A stretch of 64,000 bases of DNA from Georgenia ruanii. GTDB taxonomy: Bacteria; Actinomycetota; Actinomycetes; Actinomycetales; Actinomycetaceae. The position numbers and the translations under genes were made by a program. A model generated the notes under the pieces. The model worked only from the letters and a program-made list of their open reading frames with translations. It was not told the origin of the DNA and searched no databases. Shown piece by piece: positions 11,029 to 19,562 of the stretch (positions are counted from its first letter, which is position 1; each line of letters starts with the position of its first letter). The stretch is from NCBI RefSeq assembly GCF_009193175.1, contig NZ_VUKE01000008.1, positions 1-64,000 of the forward strand, given 5' to 3'.

Positions 11029-11066
11029 ACGGCCCGCCCGGTCCTGCTGGACCGGGCGGGCCGTTT
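11029..11066 (+). terminator. rho-independent terminator of rbpA, probably bidirectional
   Basis: ACGGCCCGCCCGGTCC (11029-11044) and GGACCGGGCGGGCCGT (11049-11064) form a perfect 16-base stem with a TGCT loop and end in TTT. It sits 17 bases after the rbpA stop and between convergent genes, so it can also end the lnt-ppm transcript. Confidence 0.9.
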
Positions 11067-11124
11067 CGCGTCCCGGGGCTGGCTTGTGCGGCGCGGCCGG
11101 GCGGCGGCCGGACGGCGCGTAGCC

Positions 11125-11880
11125 TCAGCGCGGCGAGGGTCGGCCGGTGAGCAGCCCGCGCAGCTGCCGCCCGCGATGGGCCAGGCCCCAGGCGGTGGTG
11201 CGCCACAGCGCCTCGAGCACGATCTGCCGGCTCATCTTGGACCGCCCCTCGGCGCGCTCGACGAAGGTGATGGGCATCTCGACGATGTGGCCGCCGGCGC
11301 GGTGCACCCGCCAGGTCATGTCCACCTGGAAGCAGTAGCCCTGGGACTGGATCTCGGCCAGCGGCAGCCGGCGCAGGGTCGCCGCCCGGTAGACCCGGTA
11401 CCCGCCGGTCGCGTCGTGGACGGGTACCCCGAGGGCGAGGCGCACGTAGAGGTTCCCGCCCTGGGAGAGGGCCTGGCGCCGACCGGGCCAGTTCACCACC
11501 GCGCCGCCGGGCACCCAGCGGGAGCCGAGCACGAGGTCCGGGGCGTCCGACAGGGCCGCGCGCTCGAGGAGCAGCGGCAGCTGCTCGGGCGGGTGCGAGC
11601 CGTCGGCGTCCATCTCCACGACCAGGTCGTAGTCGCGCCCGAGCGCCCAGGCGAACCCGGCGACGTAGGCGCGTCCCAGGCCCTCCTTGCCGGCCCGGTG
11701 CAGGACATTGACGCGCGGGTCGGCCGCCGCGGCGGCGTCGGCGAGCTCGCCGGTGCCGTCCGGGCTGTTGTCGTCGACGACGAGGATGTCCGCCCCGGGC
11801 ACCGCGGCACGGGTGCGGGCGAGCGTGCGCGGCAGGGCGTCGCGTTCTTCGTAGGTGGGGATGATGACCAGCGTTCTCAT
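11125..11880 (-). CDS. polyprenol monophosphomannose synthase (Ppm, GT2)
   Basis: A 251-residue family 2 glycosyltransferase of the dolichol-phosphate mannosyltransferase type. It transfers mannose from GDP-mannose to a polyprenyl phosphate at the inner membrane face. Seen are MRTLVIIPTYEERDALPRTL at the start, DILVVDDNSPDGTG (about residues 31-44), the metal-binding DYDLVVEMDADGSHPPEQL near 85-100 and RWVPGG and GGYRVYRA downstream. There are no transmembrane helices, so it is the soluble catalytic form. It overlaps the lnt stop-start by four bases (ATGA), recalling the Lnt-Ppm1 fusion of Mycobacterium tuberculosis split into two genes. Confidence 0.93.
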   Translation of the reverse strand: MRTLVIIPTYEERDALPRTLARTRAAVPGADILVVDDNSPDGTGELADAAAAADPRVNVLHRAGKEGLGRAYVAGFAWALGRDYDLVVEMDADGSHPPEQLPLLLERAALSDAPDLVLGSRWVPGGAVVNWPGRRQALSQGGNLYVRLALGVPVHDATGGYRVYRAATLRRLPLAEIQSQGYCFQVDMTWRVHRAGGHIVEMPITFVERAEGRSKMSRQIVLEALWRTTAWGLAHRGRQLRGLLTGRPSPR

Positions 11881-13523
11881 CGGCGACCTCGCGCGGGCAC
11901 CCGGCCGGCCCCGGCACGCCCGGCCCCGGCACGCCCGGCGGCGGCACGCCCGGCCCCGGTACGTCCGGCGGCGGCACGCACGCCGCGGCGCTCGCGCAGC
12001 CAGGTCGCCAGTCCCGCCGCGACGGCGAGCACCGCCAGGACGCTCGCGGCCAGCGCGGGCCAGGCCCCCAGCCGGTCGGCCAGGGTGAGGGAGGTGCGCA
12101 GCGGGAGGGTGTCGATCATCTGCGCGGGGGTCCACAGCCCCGTGGACTGCCGCACGACGCCGTTGGGGCTGATGATGCCGCTGACGCCGACGGTGGAGAC
12201 CTGGACGACGGCGCGGCCGTGCTCGACGGCGCGGAACCGGGACATCGCCAGCTGCTGGGTGGACTCCTGGGTGTGCCCGAAGGAGGCGTTGTTGGTCGGG
12301 ATGACGATGAGCTCACCGCCCGCCCGCACCGAGTCGCGGATCAGGTCGTCGTAGGCGACCTCGAAGCAGATGGCCGTGGTGATCGGCACGGTCCGGCCCA
12401 GCCGGGCGATTTCCACGGGCACCAGGGCCGTCCCGGTGCCCGGCGCCATGTCGGTGCCGACGAGGTCGACGGCGGCGGTGATGCGCCGGAAGAAGTCGCG
12501 GTAGGGGATGTACTCCCCGAAGGGCACCGGGTGCTGCTTGGTGTAGCTGACCGCGCTGCCCCGCCCCGGCTCCCACAGGATGTAGTCGTTGTAGCGCACG
12601 TCGGGCAGGAACCGCTGCGTGCCGAGCAGGACGGGCGCCCCCACGGCGCGGGCGGCGCCGTCGACCGCGGCGCCGATCCCGGCGTGGGTGCGCGGGTCGA
12701 TGTCCGAGGCACTCTCGGGCCAGAGCACGAGGTCCAGCTCCCCCGGCGCGACCTTGTCGAGGAGCGCCTCGGTGCCGGCGGCGTGGTTCGCGGCCACCGC
12801 CTCGGCCTGCGACATCGCCTCCGCGCCCCGGGTGGGCACGTCGCCCTGGACGGCGCCCACCCGCAGGGTGCCGGCCTCCGGCCTGACGCCCAGCGGCACC
12901 AGCCACGGCGCGAACGTCACGGCGACGACGCCGACGAACGCCGCGCTCGCCGTGCCGACCCGTAGCCGGCGCGCCTCGGCCAGGACGATCGCCAGGAGCG
13001 CCCCGACGACCACCACCACCGCGCTGACGAGCGGCGTGCCGCCCACCGGGGCCAGGCGCAGCAGGGGGGCGTCGGTCTGGGAGAAGGCCAGCAGGCCCCA
13101 GGGGAAGCCGCCGAAGGGCCACCGGCCGCGGACCTGCTCGACGGCCACCCACAGCACCGCCACGACCAGGACCTGCAGCCAGGGGCGGTCGCGCAGCCAG
13201 CCGGCCCGCCGGGCCCAGACCCACGCGGCGCCGAAGCATCCGATCGCGGCCGCCTCCGCCACCGACAGGGCGAGCCAGCCGATGGGCTCGCCCACCGCCT
13301 CGTTGGCCCACCACAGGTGCGGGAGGAAGAACCCCAGCCCCCAGACCGTGCCGACGACGAAGGCCCAGCGCGCGGAGTCGCGCCGCAGGGCGAGCAGGAG
13401 CAGGGCGACGCCCAGGTAGGCCATGGGCCACCAGGACGTGTCGGGGAACGCCGTCTCCGTCGCGAGCCCGCCGGCGCCGGCGAGCAGCACGGTCCACCGG
13501 CGGGAGGGAGGGGCGGGGCGCAC
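11877..13523 (-). CDS. lnt: apolipoprotein N-acyltransferase
   Basis: A 548-residue membrane protein with an N-terminal block of hydrophobic segments and a nitrilase-like domain. The catalytic triad is visible: Glu in LVLWPESASD (near 269), Lys in SYTKQHPVPFGEY (near 329) and Cys in ITTAICFEVAYDD (near 385). It adds the third acyl chain to lipoproteins in the periplasmic leaflet. A last membrane helix (ALAASVLAVLAVAAGL) is followed by a 45-residue Arg/Ala/Gly tail built from a 15-base tandem repeat (about 11903-11979), unusual for the family. The tail would be cytoplasmic. It is translationally coupled to the downstream mannosyltransferase. Likely substrates in this window are the two lipoprotein binding proteins. 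Confidence 0.95.
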   Translation of the reverse strand: MRPAPPSRRWTVLLAGAGGLATETAFPDTSWWPMAYLGVALLLLALRRDSARWAFVVGTVWGLGFFLPHLWWANEAVGEPIGWLALSVAEAAAIGCFGAAWVWARRAGWLRDRPWLQVLVVAVLWVAVEQVRGRWPFGGFPWGLLAFSQTDAPLLRLAPVGGTPLVSAVVVVVGALLAIVLAEARRLRVGTASAAFVGVVAVTFAPWLVPLGVRPEAGTLRVGAVQGDVPTRGAEAMSQAEAVAANHAAGTEALLDKVAPGELDLVLWPESASDIDPRTHAGIGAAVDGAARAVGAPVLLGTQRFLPDVRYNDYILWEPGRGSAVSYTKQHPVPFGEYIPYRDFFRRITAAVDLVGTDMAPGTGTALVPVEIARLGRTVPITTAICFEVAYDDLIRDSVRAGGELIVIPTNNASFGHTQESTQQLAMSRFRAVEHGRAVVQVSTVGVSGIISPNGVVRQSTGLWTPAQMIDTLPLRTSLTLADRLGAWPALAASVLAVLAVAAGLATWLRERRGVRAAAGRTGAGRAAAGRAGAGRAGAGRVPARGRR

Positions 13524-13841
13524 CCAGACAGTCTAGGTGCGCTGCCCTCCCGCACAGCGCCAGACCCGCGCACCCTTCGGACCGGCTGCCCCGTCTCGCG
13601 ACGAGGTCAGCCGTTTTCTAACGGGCGCACGGGTCTGGCACTGCTTTCCCGGAACGTGCCATGCGCAGCGCGGTGCCGCGGCGGAGGCCTGCTCGGCGGG
13701 GGTCAGGGCACGAAACTAGCGCCCCGGCGGGGGTTACGACAAGCACCCGTCCGACCGGTTTTGCCGAGTGGAGAGCAAGGCCACAGCACTCCGCCGCGCA
13801 CCGGCCGGCGTGTCGTCGGCGTGTCGCCCGGTGCCCCCGGA
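13524..13841. other. 318-base intergenic region between helY and lnt
   Basis: Both flanking genes are on the minus strand, so this must hold the lnt promoter and the helY transcript end. The reverse strand has GGCACGTTCCGGGAAAGCAGTGCC-like imperfect symmetry around 13646-13670, but no convincing -35/-10 pair or T-rich terminator. No open frame here resembles a protein. Confidence 0.5.
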
Positions 13842-16787
13842 TCACACGTTCGACCAGGCGACGACGCCGCGGCGGACCAGGCCCATCGCCTCGTGCGCCC
13901 GCTGCGCCAGCCGGGCGCTCGGCGCGGCCGTGGCGAGCTGGTCGAGCACGTCGAGCACCTGCTTGCACCAGCGCACGAAGTCCCCGGCGCCGAGCTCGGC
14001 GGCGCGCAGCGCGTCCGCGAGCGGGGCGCCCGAGGCCCACAGGTGCACGGCCCCGACGAGGCCGAGGTCCACCGGCTCGGTGACCGGCAGGTGGTGCAGC
14101 CGCTCGAGCTCGGCCAGGCGGGAGCTGATCGCCGTCGTCTCCCCCAGCGCCTGCCCCACCCGACCGTGCCGCCCGCCCGGGATCGGACCGGGCCCGCGCT
14201 GCTCGGGGCTGCGGGCCTCGTAGACGGTGGTGGACACCACCGCGGCGAGTTCGGCCGGGCTCAGCTTGTCCCACACGCCCGCCCGCAGGCACTCGGCCAG
14301 CAGCAGGTCCTTCTCGGCGTACAGCCGGGCGAGCCAGCGCCCGTCCTCGGTGACCCGCCACGCCGGCGGCTGCGCGCCGCGCTCCCCCGGCTGCGCCGCG
14401 CCGGCGGTGCCCTCGGCGGCGCCGGCGGTGCCCTCGGCGGCGCCGGCGGGGCCGTCGGTCGCGCCGGCGGGGCCGTCGCCGAGGTAGCCCAGCTCGGCGA
14501 GCACGGCGCACACCCGGTCGAAGTCCTCGGCGATGGAGCCGGTGCGCCGCTGGATCTTGGCGAGCAGCTGGTCCTGCTCCTCCTTGGCCCGCTCCCACCG
14601 CTGCGCCCACCTGGCGTGGTCCTCCCGGTGCGAGCAGCCGTGGCAGGGGTGGGCGCGCAGCCGCTCGCGCAGCCGGGACAGCTCGGCGTCGCCGCCGTGG
14701 CCGCCCCCGCCGCGCCCGGGCCGGCCCGGCGCGTCCGCGAGGCGGCCCTCGCTCAGGGCGTTGCGCAGCGAGGAGGCCAGGTCGCGCCGCTGGGCCGGGT
14801 TGCGCGGGTTGAAGTTCTTGGGCACCCGGACGCTGCCGACGGCGCTGACCCCGTGCGGCAGCTCGGTGCTCGTCAAGGTGCGCACCTGCCGCTCGTCGGT
14901 GAGGACGCGCAGCTCGGGCCCGTCGAAGCCGCCGTCGAACGTCTCGAGCACGACGGCGTGGGCGGTGCGCCGCCCGCGGCTGTAGCCCACGACCGTGCCG
15001 CGGGGCAGCCCCTCCATCGATCGGCGCGCCTCGCGCCGGTGCGCCAGGGACCGCTCGCGGGACAGCGCCCCCTCGCGCTCCTTGATCTGGCGGCGCAGCT
15101 CGGCGTACTCGGTGAAGTCGCCCATGTGGCAGCGCATCTGCTCGGCGTACTGCGTCACCGCCTCGGCGTGCTTGCGGGCCTGGCGGGCCATGCCGACGAC
15201 GCCGCGGTCGGCCTGGAACTGGGCGAAGGAGGTCTCCAGGACCTCGCGGGCCTGGTCGTAGGGCAGGGCGCCGAGGAGGTTGACCGCCATGTTGTAGGTG
15301 GGGTGGAACGCCGAGCGCAGCGGGTAGGTGCGCCGGGAGGCCAGCCCGGCGACGGCGACCGGGTCGATCTCGTCGGAGTACACGACGACGGCGTGCCCCT
15401 CGACGTCGATGCCGCGGCGCCCGGCCCGGCCGGTCAGCTGGGTGTACTCCCCCGGCGTGAGCTGGACGTGCGCGCTGCCGTTCCACTTCACCAGGGACTC
15501 GAGGACCACCGACCGGGCGGGCATGTTGATCCCCAGGGCGAGGGTCTCGGTGGCGTAGACGACCTTGACGTACCCGGCGGCGAAGAGCTGCTCGACGGTC
15601 TCCTTGAACACCGGCAGCAGACCGGCGTGGTGGGCGGCCACACCCCGCTTGAGCGCGTTGGCCCACGCCTCGAAGCCGAGCACGGCGAGGTCCTCGGGCG
15701 GCACGGCCGCGCACGAGGCCTCCACGACCTCCCGGATGGTGGCCGCCTCGGCCGCCGTCGTCAGGCGGATCCCGGCGGCCACGGTCTGCTGGACGGCGGC
15801 CTCGCAGCCGGCGCGGGAGAAGATGAAGACGATCGCGGGCAGCAGCGCCTCCCGGTCCAGCCGCTCGACCACCACCGGCCGGGGCGCCGGGCGCACCCGC
15901 CCGGGGAAGCGGGCCACCTCGCGGCCGCCGCCGCGGTGGTGGCGGCTGCCCCGCCCGCCGCGCTGGACGTTCTTGGGACCGCGGCCGGGCACGGCGCGGG
16001 CGCTGCCGGTGCGCCGGGCGCGGCGGATGGCCTCGAGCAGGTCGGGGTTGAGCGGGGGGTCGGCCCGCACGTCGGCGGGGTCCACGTGCGAGGAGTACAG
16101 GTCGTAGAGCCGGTTGCCCACCATCATGTGCTGCCACAGCGGCACCGGGCGCACCTCGGAGACGATGACCTCGGTGTTGCCGCGCACCATGGTCAGCCAC
16201 TCGCCGAACTCCTCGGCGTTGGAGACGGTCGCGGACAGCGAGACGAGCTGGACGGCGGCGTCGAGGTGGATGATGACCTCCTCCCACACCGGCCCGCGGA
16301 ACCGGTCGGCGAGGTAGTGCACCTCGTCCATGACCACGAAGCCGAGCCCGTCGAGGGTTGGCGAGGAGGCGTAGAGCATGTTGCGCAGCACCTCGGTCGT
16401 CATCACCACGACGGGGGCGCTGCCGTTGATGGTGGTGTCCCCGGTGAGCAGCCCGACGCTGGCCTTGCCGTGCACGGCGATCAGGTCGAGGTACTTCTGG
16501 TTGCTCAGCGCCTTGATGGGCGTGGTGTAGAAGGTCTTCCGGCCCGTGGCCAGGCCGAGGTGGACGGCGAACTCCCCCACCACCGTCTTGCCGGCGCCGG
16601 TGGGCGCGGCGACGAGGACGCCGTGCCCGGACTCCACCGCCTCGCACGCACGGACCTGGAAGTCGTCGAGCTCGAACTCGAGCCCCCGGCGGAACCGGCC
16701 CAGCTCGCTGTGCTCGGCCTGCCGGCGGCGCCGGGCGGCGGCGTACCGCTGCGCCGGCGAACGCGTGTCTTCTGCCGAGGAGGTCAT
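13842..16787 (-). CDS. helY: Ski2-like DExH-box RNA helicase HelY
   Basis: A 981-residue superfamily 2 helicase of the Ski2/Mtr4 class. Order of motifs: Q-like FELDDFQVRACEAVESG, Walker A VAAPTGAGKT near 58-67, YTTPIKALSNQKY, DEVH near 154, SATVSNAEEF near 182, IVFIFSRAGCEAAV, the AHHAGLLP segment and QLTGRAGRRGID near 450. The C-terminal half holds the DSHCT-type region and four cysteines (PCHGCSH). Between them is a GPAGATDGPAGAAEGTAGAAEG stretch encoded by a 21-base tandem repeat (about 14399-14482). The M. tuberculosis homologue Rv2092c lies in the same tatAC-pafBC neighbourhood. It overlaps the lipid kinase gene by four bases. Confidence 0.93.
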   Translation of the reverse strand: MTSSAEDTRSPAQRYAAARRRRQAEHSELGRFRRGLEFELDDFQVRACEAVESGHGVLVAAPTGAGKTVVGEFAVHLGLATGRKTFYTTPIKALSNQKYLDLIAVHGKASVGLLTGDTTINGSAPVVVMTTEVLRNMLYASSPTLDGLGFVVMDEVHYLADRFRGPVWEEVIIHLDAAVQLVSLSATVSNAEEFGEWLTMVRGNTEVIVSEVRPVPLWQHMMVGNRLYDLYSSHVDPADVRADPPLNPDLLEAIRRARRTGSARAVPGRGPKNVQRGGRGSRHHRGGGREVARFPGRVRPAPRPVVVERLDREALLPAIVFIFSRAGCEAAVQQTVAAGIRLTTAAEAATIREVVEASCAAVPPEDLAVLGFEAWANALKRGVAAHHAGLLPVFKETVEQLFAAGYVKVVYATETLALGINMPARSVVLESLVKWNGSAHVQLTPGEYTQLTGRAGRRGIDVEGHAVVVYSDEIDPVAVAGLASRRTYPLRSAFHPTYNMAVNLLGALPYDQAREVLETSFAQFQADRGVVGMARQARKHAEAVTQYAEQMRCHMGDFTEYAELRRQIKEREGALSRERSLAHRREARRSMEGLPRGTVVGYSRGRRTAHAVVLETFDGGFDGPELRVLTDERQVRTLTSTELPHGVSAVGSVRVPKNFNPRNPAQRRDLASSLRNALSEGRLADAPGRPGRGGGGHGGDAELSRLRERLRAHPCHGCSHREDHARWAQRWERAKEEQDQLLAKIQRRTGSIAEDFDRVCAVLAELGYLGDGPAGATDGPAGAAEGTAGAAEGTAGAAQPGERGAQPPAWRVTEDGRWLARLYAEKDLLLAECLRAGVWDKLSPAELAAVVSTTVYEARSPEQRGPGPIPGGRHGRVGQALGETTAISSRLAELERLHHLPVTEPVDLGLVGAVHLWASGAPLADALRAAELGAGDFVRWCKQVLDVLDQLATAAPSARLAQRAHEAMGLVRRGVVAWSNV

Positions 16788-17866
16788 GCCCCGAGCGTAC
16801 GTGCCACCACCCTGACGGCGCCCGGATGCAGGTCGCACTGCAGCGGCAGGGTGTCCAGCCGCTCGCCGTCGGCGAACGCCACCGGCGGGGCGGCGCCGAA
16901 GCGGGCGGCCGGCTCGATGAGCACGCTGCGCGCGCGGTGCACCCGGATCGCCGGGTGGCGCACGTGCGTGCCGCGGTAGAGGCGGGGGAACACGGCGAGC
17001 AGCTCGGTGCGGGTCAGGCCGTCGGCGATGACGACGTCGAGCAGGCCGTCGTCGAGGGCGGCGTCCGGGGCGATGAGCAGGCCGCCGCCGAAGCTGCGGG
17101 TGTTGGCCACGGCGACGAGGGTGCCGGCGCCCTGCCAGACCTCCCCGTCCATCGTCACCCGGTAGCCGAAGGGCTCGAACGCGGCCAGCTCGACCATCAG
17201 GGCGCGCACGTACCGCGCGGCGCCGGCGGGCCAGGACATCTTGTTGGCGCGGTCGTTGACGGCGGCGTCGATGCCGCAGGAGAGCACCGCCATGTACCAG
17301 CGCTCGACCGGGCCGCCGGGGCGGGAGACGGCGACGGCGTCGAGCGCGCGCACCGTGGCCCGGCCGGGCGCGGCGCCGGCGGCGCCCCCGGCGGCGGGCA
17401 GGCCGGCGTCCGCGGCGGGCAGGCCGGCGGCACGGGCCGGGCCCGTCACCTCCCCCGGCGCCTCAGCGGCAGCGCCGGGCGGCTTGCCCAGCGCCTCGGC
17501 GATGAGCACGATCGCCGCGTCGACGTCGTGCACGGGCAGGTTCAGGTCGCGGGCGACGTCATTGCCCGAGCCGACGGCCACGATCCCGAGCGGCACACCG
17601 GTGCCGGCCACGACATTGACGCCGAGGTGGACCATGCCGTCCCCGCCGACGACCACCAGGGCGTCGAGGCCGCGCACCAGCCCGCTGCGGGCGCGGGCGG
17701 CGGCGCTCTCGGCGTCGGGCCCGGACAGGTCGATCGCCTCCAGGCCGGCGCGGGCCAGCCCGGTGGTGACCCGGGCGGCGACCTTCGCGCCCCGGCCCTT
17801 GCCCGAGGTCGGGTTGACGACGAGCCCGACCCGGCCGGTGCGCGCGCCGCCGGCGGCCGCGCTCAC
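16784..17866 (-). CDS. diacylglycerol/sphingosine kinase-family lipid kinase
   Basis: A 360-residue DagK-fold kinase. It has VGLVVNPTSGKGRG near residues 11-24, the catalytic VVVGGDGMVHLGVN near 85-98, and VPLGIVAVGSGNDVARDLNLP near 105-125. Later come the Asp-rich IAPDAALDDGLLDVVI and ADGERLDTLPL. It phosphorylates a lipid such as diacylglycerol or makes a phosphatidyl glycolipid precursor; the exact substrate is open. An Ala/Gly/Pro-rich insert (residues about 145-180) interrupts the domain junction. GTG 17866 overlaps the tatC stop (GTGA) and the gene ends in a four-base overlap with helY, so the four genes are tightly coupled. Confidence 0.88.
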   Translation of the reverse strand: MSAAAGGARTGRVGLVVNPTSGKGRGAKVAARVTTGLARAGLEAIDLSGPDAESAAARARSGLVRGLDALVVVGGDGMVHLGVNVVAGTGVPLGIVAVGSGNDVARDLNLPVHDVDAAIVLIAEALGKPPGAAAEAPGEVTGPARAAGLPAADAGLPAAGGAAGAAPGRATVRALDAVAVSRPGGPVERWYMAVLSCGIDAAVNDRANKMSWPAGAARYVRALMVELAAFEPFGYRVTMDGEVWQGAGTLVAVANTRSFGGGLLIAPDAALDDGLLDVVIADGLTRTELLAVFPRLYRGTHVRHPAIRVHRARSVLIEPAARFGAAPPVAFADGERLDTLPLQCDLHPGAVRVVARTLGA

Positions 17867-18660
17867 AGGTCGGTGGCGGCGTCGGCCGCGCGCCGCTTGG
17901 CGACCCGCCGGTCGCGCAGGAAGCTGATCCCCACCGCCCCGAAGTACAGGGTGCAGATCGGCGCCGCCATGGCGATCATCGACCAGGCGTCGGGCAGCGG
18001 GTTGGCGAAGGCGGCGAAGACGAACGCGCCGAGCACGGCCCAGCGCCAGGCCTTGAGGTAGGTGCGGCCCGAGACGATGCCGAGGAAGTTCAGCCCGACC
18101 ATGATCACCGGCAGCAGGAACGCGCAGCCGAAGGCGAGGATCACGCGCATGAAGAAGCTGAAGTAGGTGCGCGCGTCCATGAGGTTCAGTGCCATGGACG
18201 GGGTGAAGGAGGTCAGCATCTCCACCGCGTGCGGCAGGATCCACCAGGCCATCGCGCCGCCGGCGACGAAGAGGACCGCGCCGGAGAGGATGAACGAGAG
18301 CGAGTAGACGCGCTCCATCCGGGTCAGGCCCGGGGTGACGAACATCCACAGCTGGCCGATCCACCACGGGCTGGCGATGAACAGCCCGAGGAAGATCGAG
18401 ACCTGGATCTTCAGGTCGAACGCGGAGCCGACGGTGCCGAAGTTCAGCGCCGCCTCGCCGCCGCGCTCGGTGATGACGTTCAGCGGGGCGGTCATCGCGC
18501 CGAGCAGCGGGTCGTACAGCAGCCAGCCGGCGACGGCCCCGACGATGATGCCGAGGGCGGCCCACATGATGCGTCTGCGCAGCTCGCGCAGGTGGTCGCC
18601 CAGGGGCATCCGCCCCTCGGGGTCCTTCTTGCGGGAGCGTGCGCGAGCCTTCGCGCTCAC
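17863..18660 (-). CDS. tatC: Sec-independent translocase subunit TatC
   Basis: A 265-residue protein with six hydrophobic segments typical of TatC. Diagnostic parts are the N-terminal MPLGDHLRELRRRI (the Glu-Leu-Arg-Arg twin-arginine recognition region), TERGGEAALNFGTVGSAFDLKIQVSIFLGLFIASPWWIGQLWMFVTPGL and the cytoplasmic ALNLMDARTYFSFFMR segment. It binds twin-arginine signal peptides with TatA in the inner membrane. GTG 18660 starts three bases after tatA. The C-terminal tail is basic. Confidence 0.97.
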   Translation of the reverse strand: MSAKARARSRKKDPEGRMPLGDHLRELRRRIMWAALGIIVGAVAGWLLYDPLLGAMTAPLNVITERGGEAALNFGTVGSAFDLKIQVSIFLGLFIASPWWIGQLWMFVTPGLTRMERVYSLSFILSGAVLFVAGGAMAWWILPHAVEMLTSFTPSMALNLMDARTYFSFFMRVILAFGCAFLLPVIMVGLNFLGIVSGRTYLKAWRWAVLGAFVFAAFANPLPDAWSMIAMAAPICTLYFGAVGISFLRDRRVAKRRAADAATDL

Positions 18661-18663
18661 CCG

Positions 18664-19050
18664 TCAGTGCTGGGGCGTGGGGCCCTGCCCCGGCTGGGGC
18701 GGGTTCTGCCCGGCCTGGGGGTCCTGGGCCGGCGGGTACGGCGCCGCCTGGGCGGGCGGGTAGGGCGTGCCCTGGGCGGGTGGGTAGGGCCCGGTCTGCG
18801 GGGCGCCCGACGGCGGGACCTGGCTGCCCGGGTAGGGCGGGTAGGCGGTCTGCGGGGGCTGGCCGCCGGTGGCGGTGTAGGAGGAGGACGTGTCGTCGTC
18901 CTCACGCAGCTCCTTGACCTCCTTCTTGAACACCTTGAGCGACTGGCCGACGCTCTTCGCGATGTCGGGGAGCTTGGAGGCTCCGAAGATCAGCAGGATC
19001 ACCAGCAGCAGGATGATGATGTGCGAGGGCTGGAGGCCGTTACGGAACAT
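18664..19050 (-). CDS. tatA: Sec-independent translocase subunit TatA
   Basis: A 128-residue TatA/E protein. It has a single N-terminal membrane helix (PSHIIILLLVILLIFGASKLPD), the hinge Gly-Ala-Ser-Lys-Leu-Pro and an amphipathic helix (IAKSVGQSLKVFKKEVKEL). After residue 60 comes a long unstructured Pro/Gln/Tyr tail with repeats of PYPPAQ, encoded by imperfect 18-27 base repeats. The tail is longer than in most TatA proteins but such tails are common in actinobacteria. Start ATG 19050 was chosen because it gives the usual MF-N-Leu-Gln start before the helix. The gene leads tatC and the lipid kinase and helY. Confidence 0.95.
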   Translation of the reverse strand: MFRNGLQPSHIIILLLVILLIFGASKLPDIAKSVGQSLKVFKKEVKELREDDDTSSSYTATGGQPPQTAYPPYPGSQVPPSGAPQTGPYPPAQGTPYPPAQAAPYPPAQDPQAGQNPPQPGQGPTPQH

Positions 19051-19200
19051 CGTCGGACACACTTCCGTTCGTGGGCGGGGCTAGGCCCTACCCTACCCGC
19101 CGCCGGTCCCGCCCCTGAGCACGCCTCGGCCGCGTCGTGACGCCGTTATCGGGCCGTCACGGGCCCGTCACCGGGGGGACGGCGGGCGGCCACCCGGCAT

Positions 19201-19557
19201 TCACTCTCGCGCCGCGAGGGGCGCGGGCTCGGCGGGGGTGACGGGGCGGTCCGTCAGGCCGTGGGCGTGCCACCGGGCGCCGGCGCGGGCCAGGCGGGCG
19301 CGGCGTCGTCGGCCCCGCTCGTCGGCGATGCGGGCCCGGGCGGCCACCGCGGCGGCGAGCGTGGCCCGGTCCCCGGTCGCGCCGGGCACGTGCGGGGCCA
19401 CGGGGGCGGGCTCGCCGGGGTCGAGGCGGGCGGTGAGCTCCCCGGCGGCCGCGGCCTCGCGGCCCAGGGCCTTGGCCTGGCGCCACAGCCGCAGCAGGAG
19501 CAGGGCGCCGGTGCCGAGGGCGCCGAGCGCGAGGACGATCCAGACGAGCCACCACAT
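19201..19557 (-). CDS. small membrane-anchored protein in the paf-tat cluster
   Basis: A 118-residue protein with one N-terminal membrane helix (MWWLVWIVLALGALGTGALLLLRLW) followed by a charged, Ala/Arg-rich cytoplasmic part that looks helical (QAKALGREAAAAGELTARLDP, AAVAARARIADERGRRRRARLAR). Proteins of this kind are often found between pafC and tatA in actinobacteria, but I know of no assigned function. ATG 19557 lies five bases after the pafC stop. The 150 bases between this gene and tatA probably hold a tatA promoter. Confidence 0.7.
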   Translation of the reverse strand: MWWLVWIVLALGALGTGALLLLRLWRQAKALGREAAAAGELTARLDPGEPAPVAPHVPGATGDRATLAAAVAARARIADERGRRRRARLARAGARWHAHGLTDRPVTPAEPAPLAARE

Positions 19558-19562
19558 GGCCG

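Noticed and set aside
13317-16979. Very long plus-strand frame across lnt, helY and the lipid kinase
   Set aside because: It is Gly/Arg/His-rich with no motif and lies antisense to three well-supported genes.
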